Origin: Granulicatella seriolae
GTDB lineage: Bacteria > Bacillota > Bacilli > Lactobacillales > Aerococcaceae
Direction of reading: 5' to 3'
DNA length: 64,000 nucleotides
Assembly: GCF_024543085.1 (NCBI RefSeq)
Contig: NZ_JANHNZ010000001.1
Span: forward strand, 310,001 to 374,000
Shown here: positions 52,834 to 61,596 of the stretch, piece by piece
How positions within the stretch are numbered: the stretch's first letter is position 1
How the letters are laid out: every line of letters starts with the position of its first letter
Program-made: the position numbers and the translations under genes
Notes under the pieces: generated by a model
The model's input: only the letters and a program-made list of their open reading frames with translations
What the model was told of the DNA's origin: nothing
The model's database searches: none

Positions 52834-54579
52834 TTAAATTGGATATACAGAAACAATAAATCCATTCTTACCATACGCAATGAGATATTTTTTACCATTT
52901 ATTAAGTAAATAGCATTCATTCCTCTTGAAGATTCTACAATACTTACTGGATTATTTTTTAGCATATCATGGATAAATTCTGGAATATTTTTAATACCTC
53001 TTTTAGAAAAATCGGTTGCATGGCGAATTTCAATATGATTCAATCCAGCTTTATTATTTCCGTATTCTAACCATAATAAATCTTTTTCAGTATTCTTTGT
53101 CACCATAATCACATCATCTGGATTATACTTTACACCACTTTTTGAAAGTTCATCTAATAAATCAGGATTTAACAGCCTTTCAGCCCCAGTAATATTTTTC
53201 GCTACATCATCCGCAAGACCACTACTCTTATTATAACCAGTTCCAGTATTCCAATTCAAACTAAAACTCTTACTAACATCTGAGCTAGAGGCTGCCATAT
53301 CGGCCTTATTCAAAGAGACAAAGTCATCCAGCTTGCTTGTCAGCGTATCTATTTGACTAGAGCTTGTAGGGGGAACCCCTGAAACAAACTGAGGTTCTAG
53401 CCCAACGTTTAAACGGAAATTTTTCGCTACATCACTCAGCTGACTATCCACAGCTTTTAAGCCAGAACTCAAGTGTTCTGCCCCTGATACGACCGTTTTA
53501 TTGGTGATATTGGCAAGCTGTTTACCAAAGTTGTCCACTTGTCCCACAACCTTGTCGCCAACCTTGTTGGCCAGCTTGACCACATTGTCCACGTTACGAG
53601 CCCCTTGTTCAAACCCTTCTTTGAGAGTAGCTTGAAGCAATTCCTTGGCTGCTAGCTTACTGCCTGATTTGGCCACTTTAGTGAGGTAACCAACCCCTGG
53701 AATTAAATCAAATAAGGCAAAGGAGCCTCGTAAGGCACGTTCACCATCACTCAACTCTCGTCCAGTTCCCCAGTCCTTGCCTGAGATAGTCGAATACGTT
53801 TCTACCGCTGCTAGAGTAATCCCTGCCGCAATACCTGCTGGTGGGCAGAAGATGGTCAGCACAATGACACCAGCTCCTAAAGCAAGGTCTCGCCACAGCT
53901 CGATAGTTTCCTGTTGATCACTAATCGAATCATATTGAAAGGCTCGGGTGTGATGACTGGCCATCAGATAATCAGAGGCGGTCAGTTTATGTTCCTGATA
54001 GGCATCACTCGTTTGATAAGCCTCATAGCTAGCCTCAAGGGCTGTTTTATAAGGATTGTCCACCTGGTAGAGATCCGCCAAGCTAATCTCCTTCGGTGTG
54101 ACTTCAATGGTCGTGGAATGGCCATACATATCTGTGATTTGGTCTGTGCGCTTATACCCAACGGTATTACTAGTCTTGTAAGTAGAAATACTCAAAGCCT
54201 CAAGACTGGCGCCTACCTTATCCATGGCTTCATAAAAGGGTTTATCAATCTTATCTGTTATATATTTGGAGACATTGCTGGAATAGGTTTCCAGTTTTCC
54301 TAGTTTCGCTTGTAACGTCAATGCCTGTTCTTTCTCATCGTGATAGGAAAAGGAGACGACACCATCGCTATCTTTTTCAGCAATCAACTGTTTAGCTCTC
54401 TCGGATAAGTCAACCAAGTCTCTGATTTGTTTCCCGAAACCATAAGTCACTCCATAACCATTATAGCCGCCATAACCACCATAACCGGTAGAGGAGTACC
54501 CTCCTCCACCGGTAAGAGAGGAGAGGGCGTTTTTCATTTTACTCCAGGTGGACGTGTGTAATTCAACATTTTTGGTCAT
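52834..54579 (-). CDS. Polymorphic toxin with pre-toxin region and C-terminal nuclease-like module
   Basis: The 581-residue protein has no signal peptide. Its start, with TSTWSKMKNALSSL and then a Gly/Tyr-rich stretch (about 24-45), is followed by helical sequence, two hydrophobic stretches (about 225-255), and a pretoxin-like segment (ELSDGERALRGSFALFDLIP, then GVGYLTKV). After a long variable helical region, the last 73 residues carry GLNHIEIRHATDF (His515, His520) and a beta-rich ending, resembling BECR-fold RNase toxins. Export by a type VII system is the common route for such proteins in Firmicutes, but no such genes are in the window. AAGGGG precedes the ATG. Confidence 0.7.
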   Translation of the reverse strand: MTKNVELHTSTWSKMKNALSSLTGGGGYSSTGYGGYGGYNGYGVTYGFGKQIRDLVDLSERAKQLIAEKDSDGVVSFSYHDEKEQALTLQAKLGKLETYSSNVSKYITDKIDKPFYEAMDKVGASLEALSISTYKTSNTVGYKRTDQITDMYGHSTTIEVTPKEISLADLYQVDNPYKTALEASYEAYQTSDAYQEHKLTASDYLMASHHTRAFQYDSISDQQETIELWRDLALGAGVIVLTIFCPPAGIAAGITLAAVETYSTISGKDWGTGRELSDGERALRGSFALFDLIPGVGYLTKVAKSGSKLAAKELLQATLKEGFEQGARNVDNVVKLANKVGDKVVGQVDNFGKQLANITNKTVVSGAEHLSSGLKAVDSQLSDVAKNFRLNVGLEPQFVSGVPPTSSSQIDTLTSKLDDFVSLNKADMAASSSDVSKSFSLNWNTGTGYNKSSGLADDVAKNITGAERLLNPDLLDELSKSGVKYNPDDVIMVTKNTEKDLLWLEYGNNKAGLNHIEIRHATDFSKRGIKNIPEFIHDMLKNNPVSIVESSRGMNAIYLINGKKYLIAYGKNGFIVSVYPI

Positions 54580-54610
54580 GAGATATCCCCTTCTATATCA
54601 TAAACGTCTA

Positions 54611-54805
54611 TTAGATTTTTAGTTGAATGTATTGCCAATACTTTATCAAACCTCTATTCCACTTGTACTCCTTGTTTGTCCATATTACTTTACCTCCAAT
54701 TATCAGACCTAAAATAAAAATAGCTACACCTATGAGTAACCATTATTTCTTATCTTCCAATTGATACTCACCTACAATGATTCTTAGTTTTTTTAATAGT
54801 AACAT
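54611..54805 (-). pseudogene. Remnant of a small membrane protein gene with an in-frame stop
   Basis: From ATG 54805 the frame reads 20 codons (MLLLKKLRIIVGEYQLEDKK), a TAA, then 43 more codons with a hydrophobic helix (LLIGVAIFILGLIIGGKVIW), ending at 54611. No ribosome site precedes the ATG, and the second half has no start codon. It lies directly upstream of the toxin gene on the same strand. A GGAGG followed by an eight-codon frame in another register lies inside it and is probably chance. Confidence 0.4.
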
Positions 54806-54853
54806 AACATAAATTGTTTTTCTATTTGTTATAACCTGAACATAGAGCTATAA

Positions 54854-55082
54854 ATAAGCGACTTTCCCAAAATTTTACCTAGGCAACAAAATAATAAGAT
54901 ATCGCTAATCAAACGTGCCTCTTATGGCTATCGAATTTTCGAGTATTTTAGAGAACAGATTTATGTTATTCAAAGACTAATTTTTGTTTAAAACACAAAA
55001 ACCAATGGAGAACATTCTCCACCGGTTTCTGGCGATACTTTTATTCATTTTGAGTCCATCAACACTATTTGACGAACAACCT
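54854..55082 (+). mobile_element. Right-end remnant of an ISL3-family insertion sequence
   Basis: The + strand reads KISLIKRASYGYRIFEYFRE and ends at 54989-54991. This matches the usual 'IKRxSYGYRNFxNFRxRI' C-terminus of ISL3-type transposases. A short hairpin (CCAATGGAGAA/TTCTCCACCGG region) follows, then TCCATCAACACTATTTGACG (55048-55067) and about 15 more bases, a sequence typical of the ISL3 terminal repeat. The 5' part of the element is absent. Confidence 0.7.
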
Positions 55083-55109
55083 AAAATTAGGGCTAAACCA
55101 CAAAAGAGT

Positions 55110-55538
55110 TTTGCACTTGAATGAAAGGAAACACCACCAAACCCCTTGTTACTAAAGGGTTTTAGTGGTGTTTCTATTTTTTTTAAGAGTATATATACAG
55201 TTTTTTTAAGCTTTTAATGTCATCAATGAAGAATTCATTTCATTTTCAATATCTTTGCATAGTCTTCAGTCAAAATTACTCTGTTTTCTCAAATGAAATA
55301 ATAATTTTATACATCTAAATTTGATAAATACTTATATCTTATAGGATAAATTTATCAAAAATCATATGATAAATTAGTTTTTTTATCAAAAAATAGTAAA
55401 TTTATATACAAAACTTCTATTTAACCATTATAGCAAAACTACTGTATATATACAAGTGTTAATTGATTATATTTTGTATAACCCTTGTGGCTGTAGGTGT
55501 TTGTCGACTTATTTTTTTCTGCAAGTGCAAAAGTCGGG
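55110..55538. mobile_element. Second copy of the non-coding TIR element (copy B)
   Basis: Nearly identical to 22296-22724, including the internal terminator-like hairpin. The right inverted repeat is intact (AAGTGCAAAAGTCGGG). The left end has lost its first six or so bases and begins TTTTGCACTT. No 64-bp direct repeat flanks it. Both flanks show fragments of the palindromic repeat family (CACAAAAGAG to the left, AAACTCTTTTTTT to the right), so it may have entered such a repeat. Confidence 0.8.
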
Positions 55539-55548
55539 TGATAAAATT

Positions 55549-55612
55549 TCTGTAAAACTCTTTTTTTGTATAGCAGAGTGGACTTTTTGCCCATCCCATT
55601 TCTGATTTTTTA
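55549..55612. repeat. Remnant of the palindromic repeat family
   Basis: GTGGACTTTTTGCCCATCCC matches the right outer arm of R2, and ATTTCTGATTTTTTAT the right arm of R3. There is no complete core. Confidence 0.55.
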
Positions 55613-55633
55613 TTAGGTCATATTTTTTGTGAT

Positions 55634-56521
55634 TTACAAATGGGTTTTAGTCTCTATGGACTTTTTACCCATAACTATGATAATAAGACAAGCAATTACT
55701 AATACAAGTGTGGTAAATATACTTCCCTCGGGACCAAATTGACCACCTGATAACCAGTCTGGACCGCTAGTTTTGAAAACAAAAAGTGAAGAATTTAGGG
55801 GATTGCCGCTAACAGGCAAGCCAAAGATACTTCCTTGGATACAATTCCAGGCTGCATGAACGCCACAAACACCCCAAATATTCTCAAATTTCAAGGCATA
55901 GAGACACATAAAAATACCAAACAAGCTGACATTAAGGATAGAAAGGAAAGTCACTCCTGAGTTGGCCAAATGCAACAGTCCGAATATGGTTCCTGACAAA
56001 ATGATGGCTAAAGGCACATTTGACCTAACACCAATAACTGGCATGAGCCAACCTCTTGTGACAACCTCTTCCGTTCCACCTTGAACCAACCAACCTCCAA
56101 GAGATATTGTTAGGGCTAAAATACTTGAGCTAGAAATATTCATGGTATGGGCTTTAGAAAAACCAAAAACTACCATAATACCCAATACAAGTGAGAACAT
56201 AGCAAAACCAACTAACCATCCCACCAGTAAATCTCTTAAAGCATGCTCTTTAAAGAAACCTAATGAAGAAATGTCCCTTTTCTCAACCAACTTAACCCAA
56301 AGAATGACTAAGAGAGAAATAGTGATAAAAGAAAATAGAAGCGCGAAAATCCCCCCATCTGGAAGACTAGCAAATACTGTTGTTAAAGGAATGATAACAG
56401 CAATACCTAAAGTCTGACCAAGTATGATAAACATAACCGCCATCAAAAGGGAAATAAATACAGGTAATATTCTCTTAGATTGACTAGCAGCTTGAAACAA
56501 ACGATTATTTTTTGTAAACAT
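55634..56521 (-). CDS. CPBP family intramembrane glutamic endopeptidase
   Basis: The 295-residue membrane protein has the Abi/CPBP motif EEVVTRGWL (Glu-Glu-x3-Arg), a second motif FGLLHLANSG with His, and a late HAAWNCIQG with His and Asn. About eight helices are visible. Members process bacteriocins, prenylated proteins or confer self-immunity; the substrate is not clear. ATG 56521 with GAGGGG upstream. It is the last gene of the ABC-permease-CPBP group. Confidence 0.88.
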   Translation of the reverse strand: MFTKNNRLFQAASQSKRILPVFISLLMAVMFIILGQTLGIAVIIPLTTVFASLPDGGIFALLFSFITISLLVILWVKLVEKRDISSLGFFKEHALRDLLVGWLVGFAMFSLVLGIMVVFGFSKAHTMNISSSSILALTISLGGWLVQGGTEEVVTRGWLMPVIGVRSNVPLAIILSGTIFGLLHLANSGVTFLSILNVSLFGIFMCLYALKFENIWGVCGVHAAWNCIQGSIFGLPVSGNPLNSSLFVFKTSGPDWLSGGQFGPEGSIFTTLVLVIACLIIIVMGKKSIETKTHL

Positions 56522-56537
56522 CAATTTGACCCCTCTC

Positions 56538-58145
56538 CTATTGTAATTTCTTCCAGAATCGAGACTGGTAACTTAGGTGAAGCGTCCCAATCACTATAAA
56601 GAAAATAATTAATATTGCTATGGTAATTGCCAAAGCTACTTGACTATTGACAGCCAAAAGAACCGCTCCTAAAGCGAAAGTCGCTACTAATACTATCAAG
56701 GCAGAAATAATTTTGAAGACGAATTGAGACACTTTCCCAACTCCCCTACCCAGTAATTGCTCTACATTCTGCCAATTCAAATTAAGATTGTCATAATCAA
56801 GTTTAAAGATAACTTGTCCTAAATAATAAGCCATACCTAAGTATCCCACCATTGAAAAAAACATATAGAGAAGGGGTATCCTCATCATTAGCCCTAAAAC
56901 AACTAATATGACAAGTGGGATTAGATTATGAACTAAGAAAGCTACGAAAAATTTTATTTTTAGATAGTACTCCATTGAAAAGGGCATAGCCTTGATAAAA
57001 GAGTAATTTTCCCTATCTAAGGATATACTTATTCCTAAAAATGAATTTTGCCCTGATAATAAGATTGCAAATGCAACTCCCAGAAATAGGCTAACCGCTA
57101 GAAATTGATTGCCTATTTCTGGAGCGCTTAGAATTATACTTGCTGCATTTAATAGAGAAAACAGCATAATAATAGGAAATATTAGCGGAGTGACCACAAA
57201 AGTTACAAAATTAGTCCTATCAAAGATAAGACCAATATTGTATTTGATAAGATTCTTTTGGATAGATTTTCTAGAAGATGTCTTTTTCGCTACTCGACTT
57301 TTCTTATTGGTTGTGGTCGCAATCTCATAACTAAGATCATAAAATTTTGGAAGAATAACCTTAACAACAATCGTGATTAAAGCTGCAACCAAACTCAGCC
57401 AGATAAGCAAATGCATAAAAAACTCTAATGAAAATGGGCTAAAAATGGACAGAAAATAAATACCTAGCGCCTTGTTAAAGATGGTAACATTGGTTAGATA
57501 TGGAAACAAATTTTGCATAGCATAAAAAGAAAAGTAGCTGATAAATGTTAATAAGGGTAACACAATAGAAAAGATAGCTTCCTTATGTTTCTTAAATACC
57601 TTGGTATTCAGGGTTACATATACACTAATCAGTCCTAGTGAGACTAAAAATGTCAGAATTAGTATGCTCATAAATAAAGCCATTGGTAAAGTAATATACA
57701 AGGGATTATTCACCTTAATTGCCAAGATGAAGAGAAAGATGATTGGGGTAAATAAGTAAGGTCCTGAATAGACCAGAACAGAAATCCCCTTCCCAATAAC
57801 CAATTCTTGACTTGTTATTGGTAAATGTCGATAAGAACCGAAATCCTTGCTCTCAAAAAAGACATTAATAATAGTCAAGGTTAAATTTAGAAAAGCAATC
57901 ATGATAAATAGAGCAAAAATACTGGTAGAGGCATTTTGATTGCTCTCAATTGGAAATAAATAGAATATAACACTATAAAAAATCACAAGAATAAGAAAAG
58001 ACCAAAAATTTTGCTGTAAAAGATAGCTACCCGTCGTTTTTCCTTTGGACTTTGCCTGTTTATCGCGAAAATTCTTAGCTTGTCTAGGTGGCAAAGTGTA
58101 CAAAACATTTGTACGAATAATCTGTTGGATAACTTTAGTTCTCAT
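56538..58145 (-). CDS. ABC exporter permease
   Basis: The 535-residue polytopic protein has about twelve to fourteen hydrophobic segments in two halves and no ATPase domain. FFESKDFGSYRHLPITSQELVIGK near residue 115 is typical of the EcsB/SagI-like 'putative ABC exporter' permeases. The start overlaps the ATPase gene's stop by 11 bp. Substrate unknown. Confidence 0.8.
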   Translation of the reverse strand: MRTKVIQQIIRTNVLYTLPPRQAKNFRDKQAKSKGKTTGSYLLQQNFWSFLILVIFYSVIFYLFPIESNQNASTSIFALFIMIAFLNLTLTIINVFFESKDFGSYRHLPITSQELVIGKGISVLVYSGPYLFTPIIFLFILAIKVNNPLYITLPMALFMSILILTFLVSLGLISVYVTLNTKVFKKHKEAIFSIVLPLLTFISYFSFYAMQNLFPYLTNVTIFNKALGIYFLSIFSPFSLEFFMHLLIWLSLVAALITIVVKVILPKFYDLSYEIATTTNKKSRVAKKTSSRKSIQKNLIKYNIGLIFDRTNFVTFVVTPLIFPIIMLFSLLNAASIILSAPEIGNQFLAVSLFLGVAFAILLSGQNSFLGISISLDRENYSFIKAMPFSMEYYLKIKFFVAFLVHNLIPLVILVVLGLMMRIPLLYMFFSMVGYLGMAYYLGQVIFKLDYDNLNLNWQNVEQLLGRGVGKVSQFVFKIISALIVLVATFALGAVLLAVNSQVALAITIAILIIFFIVIGTLHLSYQSRFWKKLQ

Positions 58146-58968
58146 GTTCGTCCACCTCTTTTACCAAAGAATCACCAACCATACCTTCCATTGGAGTAAG
58201 GTTGGTTTCTTCTTTATTCTCAAGGTCCAGTTGTTCAATAACATCAGGATTCTTCAAACCAGTCATTTCCAAGTAAATCGATTCCAAACTCGCTTGTGGA
58301 TTGGCCGCTTTCAACTCCTCAACCGTTCCAAAAAAGATTAATTGCCCTTTCTTTAAGATGGCAATCTGGTCACAGAGAGTTTCCGCCACTTCCAATACAT
58401 GAGTAGAAAAAATAACGGTATTACCTTCTTTAGCATGATTTCTCATCAATCCTTTTAATTCAAAGGCTGATTGGGGGTCTAAACCCGTCATAGGCTCATC
58501 CAAAATCCAAATATCGGGATTAGACAAAAGAGCTGCAATGACAAAAACCTTTTGTCGCATACCATGCGAAAATGATTCTATGACACCAAACTGTTCTTCT
58601 TTAAAATTAAAGAGAGTTAGCAGCCAATCTAGTCGTTTTTGGAAGTCTTCATCACCCATTTGAAAGGCAGACGCAACTAGTTCCCATACCTCAAAAGCTG
58701 TTAGTTTTAAAAAGAGATCTGGTGAATCGGAAACATAACCAATTTTTGACTTAATGGCTAAACGATTGGCAGACAATTCCAACCCATCAACCCAAATCTC
58801 TCCCTCACTTGGGTCAATGATACTAACAAGAGACTTAAGAGCAGTTGATTTCCCCGCTCCATTGTGTCCAATTATCCCAATAATTTGTCCTGATGGTATC
58901 TGAATCGAAAAGTCATTTAAAGCAACTTTTTTCCCATACTTTTTTGTAACCTGTCGAAATTCAATCAT
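58135..58968 (-). CDS. ABC transporter ATP-binding protein
   Basis: The 277-residue ATPase partners with the downstream permease. Walker A is GHNGAGKST (about residues 38-46), signature SFSHGMRQK (a variant of LSGGQ), Walker B IWILDEPMTGLD and the H-loop FSTHVLEVAE. The start is ATG 58968 with AGGAG seven bases upstream; the longer frame to 59004 reaches into the tex stop region. A short acidic tail follows the fold. Confidence 0.92.
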   Translation of the reverse strand: MIEFRQVTKKYGKKVALNDFSIQIPSGQIIGIIGHNGAGKSTALKSLVSIIDPSEGEIWVDGLELSANRLAIKSKIGYVSDSPDLFLKLTAFEVWELVASAFQMGDEDFQKRLDWLLTLFNFKEEQFGVIESFSHGMRQKVFVIAALLSNPDIWILDEPMTGLDPQSAFELKGLMRNHAKEGNTVIFSTHVLEVAETLCDQIAILKKGQLIFFGTVEELKAANPQASLESIYLEMTGLKNPDVIEQLDLENKEETNLTPMEGMVGDSLVKEVDEHEN

Positions 58969-59006
58969 CTGCTCACTCCTATATCTTTTTGATTTACATA
59001 ACATTC

Positions 59007-61220
59007 CTAATCTTTAGGGGCTATCATGGTTAGGGCGATTCTATTCTTGTGGTGGTCCACTTCTAAGACCCAGACTGTTACAATATCACCAACTGCTACA
59101 ACGTCAGATGGCTTTTTAACAAAACCTTTTTTCAAGCGTGAGATATGAACTAATCCATCTTGTTTAACACCAATATCTACGAATGCTCCAAAATCTACCA
59201 CGTTTCTAACGGTTCCCTCAAGCTCCATACCAACTTGGAGGTCCTCCATACTTAACACATCACTGCGTAGTATTGGGCCAGATACTTGGTCTCTAGGATC
59301 ACGACCTGGTTTAGAAAGACCATCCAAGATGAGTTCAAAAGTTTCTTTCCCAATGGCTGCTTCTGCTAAAAGTTCTGCCTTTGGTAATTCCGCCAGACTA
59401 GTTTGGATTTTCTCCGTGCCAATATCTTCTTTCTTTAGACCAGCTTTTTCCATTAGGATTTTTGTAGCTGGATAGGACTCCGGATGGATTTCTGTGCTAT
59501 CCAAAATATTCTTCCCATCAATAATCCTTAAAAAACCAACTGCTTGTTCATAGGCTTTTGGCCCTAAACGAGGAACTTTTTTCAGTTGTGCCCGAGAATC
59601 AAATTTTCCATTTTCATCACGATAGGTCACAATATTAGAGGCAATGCTTTTATTCAAGCCGGAGATATGTTCTAGCAAAATAGCACTGGCTGTATTCAGA
59701 TTGACACCAACAGCATTCACGGCTGACTCAACCACTAGAGACAACTCTTGGTCCAATTCTTTTTGAGAAACATCATGTTGGTATTGGCCTACTCCGACTG
59801 CTTTTGGGTCGATTTTAACCAGTTCAGCTAGAGGGTCTTGTAAGCGACGAGCGATACTAACAGCAGATCGTTCTTCCACTTGGTAGTCAGGGAACTCTTG
59901 GCGTGCCACATCGCTAGCAGAATATACCGAAGCTCCAGCTTCGTTAACAATGGTGAATACAACAGGGAAATCTAAACCTTTGATCTGTTCTGCCACGAAG
60001 AGTTCTGATTCACGGCTGGCTGTTCCATTTCCAATAGCAACCATAGAAACCTTGTACTTGGTCAGTAACTGTCTAAAAATGGGTCCTGCTTGAGCTCGTT
60101 TGGCTTCTGAAGCTCCTTTATGAGGGTAGATAACTGCCTTATCTAGCACCTTACCTGTATCGTCTATGATGGCTAATTTACAACCTGTACGATAGGCTGG
60201 ATCAAGTCCTAAAATAATCTGACCTTTCATCGGCGCTTGTAACAGTAAATTTTTTAAGTTTTCCCCAAAAATAGCAATTGCTTGAGCTTCAGCTTTATTG
60301 GTTAATTCATTACGGATTTCTCGTTCAATGGCTGGTCCAATGAAGCGTTTATAACTATCTTCAATAGCCGCAATGATCAGCGGTGCTGCTGGAGAGCTTA
60401 TATTTTTAATGTAATCTGCTTTTATTTTTTCTAATTCAGCATCGATAGCAATTTCTAGACTAACACGAATAACTTCTTCCTTCTCAGCTCGATTCAAGGC
60501 TAGAATTCGGTGAGGCACAATGCTTTTGACTGGCTCCTCATAATCGTAATACATCTCATAGATTCCTTTTTCATCTTTAGATGCATCTTTTAAGGAAGCC
60601 TTAACTAACCCCTTTTGACGAGTGTATTGTCGAATTCGTTTTCGATACGAAGGTTGGTCACTAATCATTTCAGCAATAATCTCATGTGCACCTTCTAATG
60701 CCATTTGTGGACTTGTGATGGATTTTTCTTCATCCATATACGTAGCTGCCTCAGCTTCAAGGTCTACTTTTAGTGGGCAAGTCAGTAACCAATCAGCCAA
60801 AGGTTCCAGTCCTGCTTCTTTTGCAATGGTTGCTTTGGTTCGTCTCTTCTGTTTGTAAGGACGGTAAAGGTCTTCCAAGGCTGTTAGTGTAGCTGCATTT
60901 GTAATGCTATCATGTAGGTCTTTTGTTAGCTTCCCTTGTTCATCGATTAAACGCAAAACTTCATCTTTGCGTTTAAACAAATTCTCACTGTAGCGATGAT
61001 AATCCTCAATCTCACGAATTTGAACTTCATCCAGAGAACCCGTCTTGTCTTTCCGATAACGAGCAATAAAAGGAACTGTATTGCCTTCAGCCAGCAAATC
61101 CAATACCGTATCGATTTGCACAGGCTTATAGGCATGTAGTTCTTTTTTAATAGAGTCAACGGCTCTTTGCTCCGGTGTTTGGCTAGCTTCTACGTAACTA
61201 AATGCTTTGTCATTAGTCAT
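59007..61220 (-). CDS. tex: Tex-family RNA-binding transcription accessory protein
   Basis: The 737-residue protein has the Tex_N region (TVPFIARYRKDKTGSLDEVQ), a YqgF/RNase H-like domain (ILGLDPAYRTGCKLAIID), helix-hairpin-helix repeats (VNLNTASAILLEHISGL; FDSRAQLKKVPRLGPKAYEQ) and a C-terminal S1 domain (GTVRNVVDFGAFVDIGVKQD). It binds RNA and is linked to transcription and virulence-gene control in other species. It is the first gene of the group with the ABC transporter. Confidence 0.96.
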   Translation of the reverse strand: MTNDKAFSYVEASQTPEQRAVDSIKKELHAYKPVQIDTVLDLLAEGNTVPFIARYRKDKTGSLDEVQIREIEDYHRYSENLFKRKDEVLRLIDEQGKLTKDLHDSITNAATLTALEDLYRPYKQKRRTKATIAKEAGLEPLADWLLTCPLKVDLEAEAATYMDEEKSITSPQMALEGAHEIIAEMISDQPSYRKRIRQYTRQKGLVKASLKDASKDEKGIYEMYYDYEEPVKSIVPHRILALNRAEKEEVIRVSLEIAIDAELEKIKADYIKNISSPAAPLIIAAIEDSYKRFIGPAIEREIRNELTNKAEAQAIAIFGENLKNLLLQAPMKGQIILGLDPAYRTGCKLAIIDDTGKVLDKAVIYPHKGASEAKRAQAGPIFRQLLTKYKVSMVAIGNGTASRESELFVAEQIKGLDFPVVFTIVNEAGASVYSASDVARQEFPDYQVEERSAVSIARRLQDPLAELVKIDPKAVGVGQYQHDVSQKELDQELSLVVESAVNAVGVNLNTASAILLEHISGLNKSIASNIVTYRDENGKFDSRAQLKKVPRLGPKAYEQAVGFLRIIDGKNILDSTEIHPESYPATKILMEKAGLKKEDIGTEKIQTSLAELPKAELLAEAAIGKETFELILDGLSKPGRDPRDQVSGPILRSDVLSMEDLQVGMELEGTVRNVVDFGAFVDIGVKQDGLVHISRLKKGFVKKPSDVVAVGDIVTVWVLEVDHHKNRIALTMIAPKD

Positions 61221-61596
61221 TTTATAATCCTCGATTCTTTAGTCTTTAGAACTTAATTCACTTTCTACAATACCATTTTTTCTAGTTTTTTTCATCTGAA
61301 ATCCAAATACTCCCATGTACATATTTCCACCTATTAAAGGTTTCTTATTCTTTCCCCTCTAACTGCTTACTTCCATACATTTTTACTATTTACTATTAAA
61401 CTTAGCTATTCAATAAAAAGATACAACTACTTTTGACTAAAACACGAACGTTTTATATATTTTTATCAACAATTATTCAGTTTTACTATTGCCTTACACT
61501 AGAAGTTAGACTATACTAAATTTATTCACATTAATCACTTGATGAACTTGCTTGCAAAAGTAAAGAAACATTAAGAAAAAAGGAGCAATTATTTTT
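61221..61596. other. Intergenic region tex / purine permease
   Basis: AT-rich, 376 bp. One CGAAC core (ACACGAACGTTTTAT, about 61441-61455) resembles half of a PurR box, but I cannot find a properly spaced partner. No purine riboswitch or other folded leader is visible. Confidence 0.4.

Noticed and set aside
54677-54706. Eight-codon ORF with a good GGAGG site
   Set aside because: It lies inside the frame of a larger membrane protein remnant, and the GGAGG codes for Gly-Gly there; probably chance.
61441-61455. PurR box upstream of the purine permease
   Set aside because: Only one CGAAC core is visible; PurR operators need two correctly spaced boxes.
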